Shown here piece by piece: positions 8,187-15,725 of a stretch of 29,026 nucleotides of DNA (its first letter is position 1; each line of letters starts with the position of its first letter). The DNA is taken from contig DGSN01000070.1 of the NCBI GenBank assembly GCA_002393575.1, forward strand, positions 25,082 to 54,107. The letters run 5' to 3'. Position numbers and translations under genes: made by a program. This stretch comes from Prevotellaceae bacterium UBA4361 (GTDB taxonomy: Bacteria > Bacteroidota > Bacteroidia > Bacteroidales > Bacteroidaceae). The notes below the pieces were generated by a model, which saw nothing but the letters and a program-made list of their open reading frames with translations, was not told the origin of the DNA and searched no databases.

Positions 8187-9401
8187 ATGCCAAGAATATC
8201 AGTGCGAGGCACAGAAATGCCCAGTTCACCCATCCGAAAGTTAGCACCTCTGGCAGAAGACGCCAAGCGCAGAGGAATCCATGTCTATCATCTCAACATC
8301 GGACAGCCCGACCTGCCCACACCGCAAGTCGCCATCGACGCAATCAAGAACATCAACCGCAAGATACTGGAATACAGCCCAAGCCAGGGCTATCGCAGCT
8401 ATCGCGAGAAACTTGTTGGCTACTACAAGAAATTCAACATCAACCTCACCGCTGACGACATCATCATCACCAGCGGCGGTTCCGAAGCTGTGCTCTTCGC
8501 ATTCCTCTCATGCCTCAATCCTGGCGACGAAATCATTGTGCCCGAACCAGCCTACGCCAACTACATGGCATTCGCCATCTCCGCAGGAGCCGTCATCCGC
8601 ACCATCGCCACCACCATCGAAGAAGGCTTCTCCCTGCCCAAGGTAGAGAAATTTGAAGAACTCATCAACGAGCGCACACGCGCCATCCTCATCTGCAACC
8701 CCAACAACCCAACAGGCTACCTCTACACCCGCAGGGAAATGAACCAAATACGCGACCTCGTGAAGAAATACGACCTCTACCTTTTCTCCGACGAAGTCTA
8801 TCGTGAATTCATCTACACCGGTTCACCCTACATATCCGCCTGCCATCTCGAAGGCATCGAGCAGAACGTAGTCCTCATCGACTCCGTCAGCAAGCGATAC
8901 AGCGAATGCGGCATCCGCATCGGCGCTCTCATCACCAAGAACGAAGCCGTGCGCAAGACCGTGCTGAAATTCTGCCAGGCGCGCCTCTCCCCACCCCTCA
9001 TCGGACAAATTGCAGCCGAGGCATCCCTCGACGTGCCAGAATCCTACGAGCGCGACATCTACGATGAATACGTGGAGCGACGCAAATGTCTCATCGACGG
9101 GCTCAACCGCATCCCAGGAGTCTATTCCCCCATCCCGATGGGAGCATTCTACACCGTAGCCAAGTTGCCAGTGGATGACAGCGAGAAATTCTGCGCATGG
9201 TGCCTCAGTGAATTCAATTACGAAGGCGAAACCGTGATGATGGCCCCAGCCGCAGGATTCTACACCACCCCAGGCTCAGGCAAGAACGAAGTCCGCATTG
9301 CCTACGTCCTCAAGAAAGACGACCTCGTCCGCGCACTCTTCGTCCTCCGCAAAGCCCTCGAAGCCTATCCAGGCAGAACCGACGCTACGCTTGTAAATTA
9401 A
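8187..9401 (+). CDS. PLP-dependent aminotransferase, class I
   Basis: A 404-residue fold-type I aminotransferase, aspartate-aminotransferase-like. The substrate is not certain; aspartate/2-oxoglutarate is the usual assignment. Visible landmarks are NIGQPDLPTP (37-46), the ITSGGSEA loop that holds the cofactor phosphate (94-101), NPNNPTG (171-177), D202 and Y205 in SDEVYREF (cofactor contacts), K236 in DSVSKRYS (Schiff-base lysine), R244, and the C-terminal substrate arginine in NEVRIAY. It is cytoplasmic and complete. A consensus promoter precedes it. Codons are strongly C-ending, as in the permease gene that follows after the E5 repeat. Confidence 0.88.
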   Translation: MPRISVRGTEMPSSPIRKLAPLAEDAKRRGIHVYHLNIGQPDLPTPQVAIDAIKNINRKILEYSPSQGYRSYREKLVGYYKKFNINLTADDIIITSGGSEAVLFAFLSCLNPGDEIIVPEPAYANYMAFAISAGAVIRTIATTIEEGFSLPKVEKFEELINERTRAILICNPNNPTGYLYTRREMNQIRDLVKKYDLYLFSDEVYREFIYTGSPYISACHLEGIEQNVVLIDSVSKRYSECGIRIGALITKNEAVRKTVLKFCQARLSPPLIGQIAAEASLDVPESYERDIYDEYVERRKCLIDGLNRIPGVYSPIPMGAFYTVAKLPVDDSEKFCAWCLSEFNYEGETVMMAPAAGFYTTPGSGKNEVRIAYVLKKDDLVRALFVLRKALEAYPGRTDATLVN

Positions 9402-9500
9402 AAATTAAAAGTAAAAACTTCGATAAGTTAAAAGTTAATAGTTAAAAGTTAATCATCTGGATAGCCATTTTTCACTTTTAACTTTTCACTTTTAACTTAC
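9402..9500. repeat. Mosaic intergenic repeat E5 (AAGTTAAA words)
   Basis: The left arm of AGTTAAA words (about 9403-9452) faces a right arm of TTTTCACTTTTAACTT words (9468-9499) across the core ATCATCTGGATAGCCAT (9452-9468). Eleven core bases (CTGGATAGCCA) recur inverted in the element at 18875-19015. It fills the whole gap between the aminotransferase and the permease. Confidence 0.65.
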
Positions 9501-9509
9501 TCCATCCCC

Positions 9510-10757
9510 GTGAGTTTAGAATTATTCATAGCACGCCGCATCTATGGCGACAAGACGGAAGGACAACGCTTCTCCCGTCCTGCCGTGCGCATCGCCATGG
9601 CAGGCATCGCCATCGGACTCATCGTCATGACCATTAGCGTGGCAGTAGTGATGGGATTCAAGCGCGAAGTAAGCGGAAAAGTCATCGGGTTCGGCTCACA
9701 CGCACAGATTCTCAGCCTCACACAAGACCAGAACTACGTCATCTACCCCGTCGTCACCAACGACAGCCTCCTCCGCATCGTCAGCCACACACCAGGCGTG
9801 AAACACGTTCAGCAATTTGCCACCATCTCCTCCATGCTCAAGACCAACGACGACTTCCGTGGCATCCAGCTGAAAGGCATCGGAGAAGACTACGACACCC
9901 ATTTCCTCCAGCAATATCTCACAGAAGGCACCATACCCACCTTCTCCTCCAAACAATCATCCAACAACATACTCATTTCCAGAAGAATAGCAAACGAGCT
10001 TCAACTAAAAGTCGAAGACAAAGTATTCGCCTACTTCTTCGTGAACGGCAACATACGCGCACGCCGATTCATCGTCGCAGGCATCTACGAAACCCACCTC
10101 GCCGAGTACGACAAAGCGATGTGCTTCACCGACATCCGCACCGTCCGCAAGCTCAACGGATGGGAACCCGACGAGTCGTCAGGACTCGAAATCACCGCCC
10201 ACCGATTCGACCTCGTCGATGACGTAGTTGCACGCCTCGTCGATCAAGTCAACCACACCCCCGACCGCGTCGGCGCCATGCGCGGCGCATTCAGCATCCG
10301 CGACATCGCCCCACACATTTTCGCATGGCTCGAAGTGCTCGACATGAACGTCATGATGATACTCATCCTCATGATGGCAATCGGCAGCTTCACCGTCGTC
10401 TCAGGACTCCTCATCGTCATGCTCGAACGCATCAGCATGATTGGCATCCTCAAGGCACTCGGAGCCACCAACATGCAGGTGCGGCGCATCTTCCAGCACT
10501 TTGCCGTCATGCTCGTTGGCAAAGCCATCCTCATCGGCGACATCGTCGCACTCGCCCTCTGCCTCCTACAGAAACACCTCAACCTCATCAAGCTCGATGC
10601 CGACACCTACTACATCGACTCCGTACCCATCCAGCTCCACTGGCTACCCATCCTCCTCATCAACCTCGCTGTCCTCAGCATCTCAGCCATCGTCATCTTC
10701 GCATCATCATTCCTCGTCAGCATCAAAGGACCTGCCAACACCATCCGTTGGGAATAG
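9510..10757 (+). CDS. LolC/LolE-type ABC transporter permease (FtsX family)
   Basis: A 415-residue inner-membrane protein with the classic layout: one membrane helix at about 26-50, a large periplasmic domain (about 51-275), then three helices at about 280-303, 329-356 and 379-404. The cytoplasmic coupling segment ERISMIGILKALGATNMQVRRIF between the second and third helices is typical of LolC/E and FtsX proteins. In Bacteroidota such proteins are annotated as lipoprotein-release permeases that pass lipoproteins toward the outer membrane with LolD; no ATPase gene is adjacent. The start is GTG at 9510, with no better ATG nearby. The last 51 bp overlap the end of the oppositely oriented oxidoreductase gene. 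Confidence 0.85.
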   Translation: MSLELFIARRIYGDKTEGQRFSRPAVRIAMAGIAIGLIVMTISVAVVMGFKREVSGKVIGFGSHAQILSLTQDQNYVIYPVVTNDSLLRIVSHTPGVKHVQQFATISSMLKTNDDFRGIQLKGIGEDYDTHFLQQYLTEGTIPTFSSKQSSNNILISRRIANELQLKVEDKVFAYFFVNGNIRARRFIVAGIYETHLAEYDKAMCFTDIRTVRKLNGWEPDESSGLEITAHRFDLVDDVVARLVDQVNHTPDRVGAMRGAFSIRDIAPHIFAWLEVLDMNVMMILILMMAIGSFTVVSGLLIVMLERISMIGILKALGATNMQVRRIFQHFAVMLVGKAILIGDIVALALCLLQKHLNLIKLDADTYYIDSVPIQLHWLPILLINLAVLSISAIVIFASSFLVSIKGPANTIRWE

Positions 10758-11771
10758 AAGAAGACGATAAACCCTCCTCAAAGACAACAAGTCCGTCGGC
10801 AAGTCTCCCCCCTTCCCCTCAACCGCTGAAACGAATGCCAACAATTCGCTGAAGTAACCATCCGTATATACTTGATGATGAAACAGAATCGAAGAGAAAT
10901 GATTCTGACTATATAGATATTCAGAAGTGCTTTTGGAAGTATGTAATTTTTCCAAAGGAACACTGAAAACAGTTTTTGATTTGTGACTGAATGTAAGTTC
11001 TTCCATGCCATTCAGATGATAAACCCCAGCCTTGGTGCAGAGTCTCAGAGATTCTTCTGCATTTTTCCACGTATAGGACGTGGATAGCTCCAATGTGCCA
11101 ACAACATGGGGATGCTGAAGCAGAAGTATATATGATTGTTCCTCCACTCGATGACACGCAAGAATACGAGCATCACCAAAAAGATGACAGACAAGATGGA
11201 GAGGATGGATGAACAAATCAAGCTTGGCATCTCCCTCGGGATAAGCACCTGTGAGATAATGGTAATCGTAATTGATAAGTCGTTCTTTGTGAAGACGTTT
11301 TTTCAGAAGTTGGACTGCTGGTGCATAGCATTTCTGCAAACCGACCATAGCAACGGGAGAATGATAACGCTGCTGAAGGTCGATAAGTGTGTCCAATTCA
11401 GCCAAGGACTTACAGGGTGGTTTCTCGATGAAAAGAGATTTGCCACTTTGCAACACCTGAGAAGCAATATCGAAATGGGCTGAAGGCGTTGCTGCTACAA
11501 ATACACCTTTGACAGTTTCATCTTGCAGAATCTGGTCGAGAGAAATGGTGGCTTTCTGTCCTTGGAATTTTCGTACAATCAATCGCGCCTTCCTTTCTGA
11601 AGTAACACAAATGTACTTCAGCGGCACACCAAGGTAGTGAAGCACAGGATAAAGATTGGTCAAAGAATGCTGTCCCATGCCCACAAAAGCATATTGACAT
11701 TGGTACGTTTGGTGCAAATATCGCTCTGTGCGAATTTGTTTGTATCGAGCTATAATCTTATTTATCATCAT
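10707..11771 (-). CDS. Gfo/Idh/MocA-family oxidoreductase
   Basis: About 354 residues, a predicted NAD(P)-dependent sugar-type dehydrogenase. The Rossmann motif FVGMGQHS is at 29-36, the family EKP motif at 116-118, and a D185/H189 pair (DLFIHPLH) stands where the catalytic residues are expected. The substrate is unknown. The start is the ATG at 11771 (or its neighbour 11768). The frame stays open to 11834, but that extension is translated repeat sequence (a Gly-rich run) and is rejected. The C-terminus overlaps the permease gene by 51 bp tail to tail. The radical SAM gene lies 337 bp upstream on the same strand, so shared transcription is possible but the gap contains a repeat and hairpins. 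Confidence 0.8.
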   Translation of the reverse strand: MMINKIIARYKQIRTERYLHQTYQCQYAFVGMGQHSLTNLYPVLHYLGVPLKYICVTSERKARLIVRKFQGQKATISLDQILQDETVKGVFVAATPSAHFDIASQVLQSGKSLFIEKPPCKSLAELDTLIDLQQRYHSPVAMVGLQKCYAPAVQLLKKRLHKERLINYDYHYLTGAYPEGDAKLDLFIHPLHLVCHLFGDARILACHRVEEQSYILLLQHPHVVGTLELSTSYTWKNAEESLRLCTKAGVYHLNGMEELTFSHKSKTVFSVPLEKLHTSKSTSEYLYSQNHFSSILFHHQVYTDGYFSELLAFVSAVEGKGGDLPTDLLSLRRVYRLLLFPTDGVGRSFDADEE

Positions 11772-11796
11772 AGTATTTAACCTGAAGAGTGAAAAA

Positions 11797-11935
11797 GCCT
11801 CACACCCACCCCCAGCCCCTCCCAACCTCCCCAAGGGGAGGAGAAGCCTTCCGGATGGTTATTCACTCCCCTTTGGGGGAGCTGGAGGGGGCTGGAGGAA
11901 AAAAATCCTTCTAAATCCTTAAAATCCCTGATTCA
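11797..11935. repeat. Mosaic intergenic repeat E6
   Basis: C-rich words (CCCACCCCCAGCCCCTCCC) are followed by a CCCCAAGGGG palindrome, the core CCTTCCGGATGGTTATT (about 11847-11863), G-rich words (GGGGGAGCTGGAGGGGGC), and an inverted copy of the A/T-rich module (AAATCCTTAAAATCCCTGAT, 11914-11933). The right-hand words also appear near 17795-17820. Confidence 0.65.
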
Positions 11936-12022
11936 AAAACTTAAGAACTCAAAAGCTTGAAGGGATTGTCTGAAGCGCGTCTTTGATTGGTTTGCGCCGA
12001 GCTAAAGGATTAACTTTATGGG

Positions 12023-12075
12023 CGAGGGCTCGTTATCGAAACGGTGAGCCCTCGTCGTCGTTCAAACGAGGGCTC
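12023..12075 (-). promoter_or_regulatory. Mutually exclusive hairpins after the radical SAM gene
   Basis: CGAGGGCTC occurs at 12023-12031 and 12067-12075, and its inverse GAGCCCTCG at 12046-12054. The middle segment can pair with either flank, so two 9-bp stems exclude one another. A degenerate fourth copy (CGAAGGCTCGTTGC) follows at 12089-12102. In the minus-strand transcript this begins about 35 nt after the radical SAM stop. It could be a terminator or processing site. Confidence 0.45.
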
Positions 12076-12108
12076 GCTTGCACAACGCCGAAGGCTCGTT
12101 GCTTCAGT

Positions 12109-13197
12109 TCAATCAAAAGAAATGATTGGTTCGGGATTTATGTCGATTGACTTGAAGTGGTTACGATAAGTATTTTTAGAGTCTGCATCCCATTGATATG
12201 AGCCATAGAACCGTTCAATGAGCCATTTGGGGAACCATCGTTCCATGTTTCGCAAGAGGATGATGTCGTATTTGCGATGAAAGTTTATCCAGCAGTTATT
12301 GCAATGATGGGAATAATGGCACTGTGTACGACATGCATCACTACCATTGAAAATCTCGTCGAGCGATTGATGGTACACATTGCCTAACACCACATCCAAG
12401 TTTTGGCATAAAGGTACATCACCATTGCTATGTACCACCAAGCTACTATTGATGCTTTGGCAGCGAAGACGGAGATGACCGTTTCTCCATTCACCATATA
12501 GGGCCACGAAATCATAGTTTTCTTGTGTTTCATGAATGTTCTTCGGTATCTGTTTTACAAAATCGGATGCCATCAACAACTCACTCGTCGTGTCAAAAAA
12601 TGCCATCGTGCCATAGATGCCAATGCGCACATCCACACCGTAATGCTTGGCTACGTCGATGACAAATGCCATATCATCGAACGAGTTCCAGGGAGATAAG
12701 CAAAACATCAGCGACATGGGTACTTGGTCCTTCAACGCTTGCACCACCTCTATCACCTTGTCGTAACCATCACGTCCTCTCATCCTCAGATAAGTTTCAC
12801 GTCCACCGTCGAGAGAAGCATACAGATGACGAGGTTGAAAACGGCGAACGGCATCGATAACACGTCGGTTTGCAAGGCAATTGGTAAGCAATGTGTAATT
12901 GGGATGATAGCGCTGAAACCAAGCCATGATTTCATACGATTGCGGATGAAGGATGAACTCCCCACCCTCCAAGCCAACGGTTGTGTGCGGAGTGACACAT
13001 CGACTATGCATCAGCCGTTGGATGGTGTCGAAAGACAGATGTTCAGTGGGTTTCTGCCAGATGTTACAATGCTTGCATCGTGACTGGCAGCATGTTGTGG
13101 AATAAATCATCAGTTGCGAAAGGCGTTTGTGATGTGGTCGCATGATGTTATTCAGAAAAAGTAGCCCATTGTAGGCGTAATCGTAAAAACTATACAT
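12109..13197 (-). CDS. Radical SAM / SPASM-domain protein
   Basis: About 362 residues. The CX3CX2C motif that binds the S-adenosylmethionine-cleaving 4Fe-4S cluster is at C37, C41 and C44 (CQSRCKHC). A SPASM-like C-terminus binding further Fe-S cluster(s) is shown by VPLCQNLDVVLGNVYHQSL and the cysteine cluster in CRTQCHYSHHCNNC. It is cytoplasmic and the substrate is unknown; SPASM proteins often modify peptides or sugars. Start choice: the frame is open to a TTG at 13242, 31 bp from the lipoprotein stop. I prefer the ATG at 13197; ATG 13143 is also possible. It probably follows the sigma fusion and lipoprotein in one transcript. No obvious small precursor peptide gene was found nearby. Confidence 0.8.
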   Translation of the reverse strand: MYSFYDYAYNGLLFLNNIMRPHHKRLSQLMIYSTTCCQSRCKHCNIWQKPTEHLSFDTIQRLMHSRCVTPHTTVGLEGGEFILHPQSYEIMAWFQRYHPNYTLLTNCLANRRVIDAVRRFQPRHLYASLDGGRETYLRMRGRDGYDKVIEVVQALKDQVPMSLMFCLSPWNSFDDMAFVIDVAKHYGVDVRIGIYGTMAFFDTTSELLMASDFVKQIPKNIHETQENYDFVALYGEWRNGHLRLRCQSINSSLVVHSNGDVPLCQNLDVVLGNVYHQSLDEIFNGSDACRTQCHYSHHCNNCWINFHRKYDIILLRNMERWFPKWLIERFYGSYQWDADSKNTYRNHFKSIDINPEPIISFD

Positions 13198-13273
13198 ACA
13201 GAAATTCGTTGCTGTTTCTACCTTTAAAGTCCGAAACAACAACGAATGACTGCATGAAGAATGAGCGCTTCGC

Positions 13274-13840
13274 TTATTTTAGGTTTTTTCTTAGTCTTCC
13301 CATGCTCTCAAGGTACTTCGTAAAGGCAGCCCATTGTTCGGTTCTGCGTGTGCGGTTGGCTTGCACACGTTCGTCGTTGAGAAACTGAAGAGGATAGCAG
13401 TCGTTGAGGTAGTAGCGAGTGTCATGAGCAAAGTCACCTTCTTTTCTTTCGCAATAGAGCACAAGGTCATCGAATATCTGACTGCAAATGGGCGAAACGA
13501 CGGTGATGCCCTCGAAAAGCGTGTCATTGCCTAAGCAGAATACCATTTCGCCAAGGATTCGGAGCCTCTCACTTAGCGGCTCCTGCATGTCCTTGAATTT
13601 CAGTTCACGAGTGTTGACATCAAACCAATCAATATCATTTACCGTGAAAAGAATTGACGGAACGCTTGATGTACCACTTGCATCTAATGCAACAAGTGCA
13701 GGAGGTGATGGAGGACAAGTCGTAAAAGGTTTCTCAGGTTCGTAGCCATCGAGACTACATGCAGATAGCAACACACCAGCAATGGCTATCAAACCGGAAA
13801 CGGATAACGGAAAATGATGATTTCTGAAACACATAGTCAT
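13274..13840 (-). CDS. Putative lipoprotein next to the sigma-barrel fusion
   Basis: About 188 residues, family not recognised. The N-terminus (MTMCFRNHHFPLSVSGLIAIAGVLLSAC) is a lipoprotein signal with lipobox LSAC, so the mature protein starts at that cysteine and sits on a membrane facing the periplasm or outside. The next residues SLDGYEPEKP are polar. The mature part contains NDIDWFDVNTRELKF, several further cysteines and a basic C-terminus (RLRKNLK). The frame is open to an ATG at 13888 that overlaps the stop of the upstream gene, but that adds 16 polar residues before the signal, so 13840 is chosen. It is tightly linked to the sigma fusion (37 bp), which suggests a partner or ligand-sensing role. 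That role is inference only. Confidence 0.65.
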   Translation of the reverse strand: MTMCFRNHHFPLSVSGLIAIAGVLLSACSLDGYEPEKPFTTCPPSPPALVALDASGTSSVPSILFTVNDIDWFDVNTRELKFKDMQEPLSERLRILGEMVFCLGNDTLFEGITVVSPICSQIFDDLVLYCERKEGDFAHDTRYYLNDCYPLQFLNDERVQANRTRRTEQWAAFTKYLESMGRLRKNLK

Positions 13841-13877
13841 TTTATTTGGGGGTGAATAATGAAGTTCATGCCTGATA

Positions 13878-15602
13878 TTATTTCTCATTCAACGTGATTC
13901 GGATGCCTAATGGCAAAGAGAACATGAATGGATGCTCAGTGCGGTAGGTCTCTATCGAGTTGCCTGAAGGCAAGAAGTATTGCACACTTGGCTCGACAAA
14001 GAGTCCGATGGATGGCGTCAGTTGGTATTGTACACCTACTCCAAGACTCGTGGAGAACTGCCATGGAGCCTGTATCGCAGAGTTTTCGCTCGCCTTGAAG
14101 CTACCATCCACAAAGTAGCTGGAGCGCAATGACGAATGGACAGGAACTTCTATGCTCATTCCAATGCCACCATAAATACTCCAAGGCTGATGGTTGTGTA
14201 TGGTGAATAGTCCTTTCACAGGTATGCCTAAATAGTGGATGCTTTGTTCTTCTACAATCTTGTTACCATCCTCACCCATTTCAAAATCAGAGCTAAGCTT
14301 TGTGTAGTTCAATCCAGTTTCAATTCCCCAGCGCAAGTTGAATTTTCGCTTCAATGCCAACGACCAAGTGATAGGCATGGCATGATGGCTGGAACGCAAA
14401 ATCTTGTCTTCTCCAGGAAGGTTGGCATTGCTCAGTGCGATTCGCATGATGAAGCTACGTGTCTCAGGACTGGCAGCATCAGGATTGTTAGCAAGATAAA
14501 GAGCATAGTCGCTCCAGTTATCGATGCTGCTTGGTATGGTTGGGGCTACAGTTCCATCAGACGGAATAGATTGCGCACTGGATGGTGCAGGAGTATAGAT
14601 ATATGGTTGATTGTAGATGTTTTGTTTGCCAAAGCCACCTGCGTATGCCAATTGGAACGACCACTGCTTAGCTTCGCCATTCTTCTTCTCAGATTTTTCT
14701 GTCAATGAATTCGCCATTTGTTGATCAAGATGGATGTGTGGTTGGTCAACACTATTCATCGTATCAGTTTGTTGTGTTAATGTTGGCGGTTGCGGGATTG
14801 TATCGTTAAGGACAACAGAATCAGACGTATAGGCAATGAGATGCTGTTGCGTGCCTGCGTTGTTGAATGGATGATTGTGTCTGACAGAATCCGAGGTATT
14901 AACTACGTTCGTTCGAATTGGAGACTCGACACGGTTAGACGGAATGCTTATTTTCTGCTGCTTGTCTTTTCGTTGAGTAACACCACCTGAGGAAAGTGAT
15001 GTGTTATTGGAACTTCTTCTGAACAGCAACAGTGCTACTGGCAACAAGAGAAGCAGTAAGAGTAAAGACCAACGGCTTTGCATCATGCTGCGAAGCATCC
15101 GTTTGGCCCTTGCCAGCTGAGACGACGAGGAATGCGGCTCAATACTGAGCACATCGGCAATTTCCCTGTGCGACATACCTTCGAAAACAGACAGTTGGAA
15201 CACCTTACCATAGCCTTTGGGAAGTCGTTCCACCATTTTCATCATCTCATCGAGCGGCACACCTCTCACATTTCTTTCCTCATATTCTTCCGCAAGCCAA
15301 TCAGCCACGTTTGCATCTTCGATAGACATCGTGGAAATAGCCTTGAGGTGTTCCTTATATTTTGAAGCCACATTTCGGGTGATGGCCATCATCCATGCCT
15401 CAGCTTTCGTTGTGTCGCGTAGGCGATGGAAAGAAGTCAAGATAATCAGAAAAGCATCATGCAATAAGTCTTCTGTTGTTTGCTCATCCCTCACATAACG
15501 TCGGCACACGCCCTTCATGCGTTGGGCGTATGCCTTGTATAGCTCTGCAAGGGCATCTTCATCGCCCTGCTTGCAACGTTCGATCAGTCGTGTTATCTCC
15601 AT
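13878..15602 (-). CDS. ECF sigma factor fused to a membrane helix and outer-membrane beta-barrel
   Basis: A 574-residue protein in one uninterrupted frame. Residues about 15-88 are sigma region 2 (DEQTTEDLLHDAFLIIL). Residues 116-172 are region 4 with helix-turn-helix (GMSHREIADVLSI, SQLARAKRML). Residues 178-194 (SLLLLLLLLPVALLLF) form one inner-membrane helix, starting six residues after region 4. Residues 195-312 are Ser/Thr/Gln/Asn-rich and look disordered, long enough to cross the periplasm. Residues 313-574 start with KQWSFQLAYAGGFG and read as an outer-membrane beta-barrel of the OMP_b-brl type. Known Bacteroidota dual-membrane-spanning anti-sigma (Dma) proteins share helix-linker-barrel, but begin with an anti-sigma domain and are encoded beside a separate sigma gene. 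Here the sigma factor itself is the cytoplasmic part and no anti-sigma domain is visible. Activation by proteolytic release is a natural guess. The lipoprotein and radical SAM genes follow. Confidence 0.88.
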   Translation of the reverse strand: MEITRLIERCKQGDEDALAELYKAYAQRMKGVCRRYVRDEQTTEDLLHDAFLIILTSFHRLRDTTKAEAWMMAITRNVASKYKEHLKAISTMSIEDANVADWLAEEYEERNVRGVPLDEMMKMVERLPKGYGKVFQLSVFEGMSHREIADVLSIEPHSSSSQLARAKRMLRSMMQSRWSLLLLLLLLPVALLLFRRSSNNTSLSSGGVTQRKDKQQKISIPSNRVESPIRTNVVNTSDSVRHNHPFNNAGTQQHLIAYTSDSVVLNDTIPQPPTLTQQTDTMNSVDQPHIHLDQQMANSLTEKSEKKNGEAKQWSFQLAYAGGFGKQNIYNQPYIYTPAPSSAQSIPSDGTVAPTIPSSIDNWSDYALYLANNPDAASPETRSFIMRIALSNANLPGEDKILRSSHHAMPITWSLALKRKFNLRWGIETGLNYTKLSSDFEMGEDGNKIVEEQSIHYLGIPVKGLFTIHNHQPWSIYGGIGMSIEVPVHSSLRSSYFVDGSFKASENSAIQAPWQFSTSLGVGVQYQLTPSIGLFVEPSVQYFLPSGNSIETYRTEHPFMFSLPLGIRITLNEK

Positions 15603-15725
15603 TGCGAACTTCTTGTTTTATCCCTTAAGTCCTATAACATGGAAAAAGACTGCATGGAAACTTGAAAAAAAATATGAAAAATGAAAACTAAAGCAGGGTT
15701 TTCGTTCTGCCCTCCTGTGTGAATT
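15603..15725. other. Gap upstream of the sigma fusion
   Basis: This 123-bp gap between the uvrB stop and the sigma-fusion start should hold the promoter of the fusion gene. No good TTTG/TAnnTTTG pair is visible on the minus strand. That is compatible with autoregulation by the ECF sigma factor, but this is inference. CATGGAAA occurs twice (about 15639 and 15653). Confidence 0.3.

Larger units (their letters stand above)
11772..12108. other. 337-bp gene-free stretch: repeat plus GAGGGCTCG hairpins
   Basis: No gene is seen. The half next to the oxidoreductase (11797-11935) is mosaic repeat E6. The half next to the radical SAM gene (12023-12100) holds competing hairpins built on CGAGGGCTC. The bases between them (11940-12020) show nothing recognisable. 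Confidence 0.6.

Noticed and set aside
11772..11834. N-terminal extension of the oxidoreductase gene
   Set aside because: The extra residues are translated from the C-rich/G-rich repeat; ATG at 11771 begins normal protein sequence.
13878..15602. Two separate genes (sigma factor and barrel protein) with a missed boundary
   Set aside because: The frame is continuous across residues 172-200 with no stop, and no start codon there would give a sensible separate protein with an anti-sigma domain. It remains worth checking at read level.
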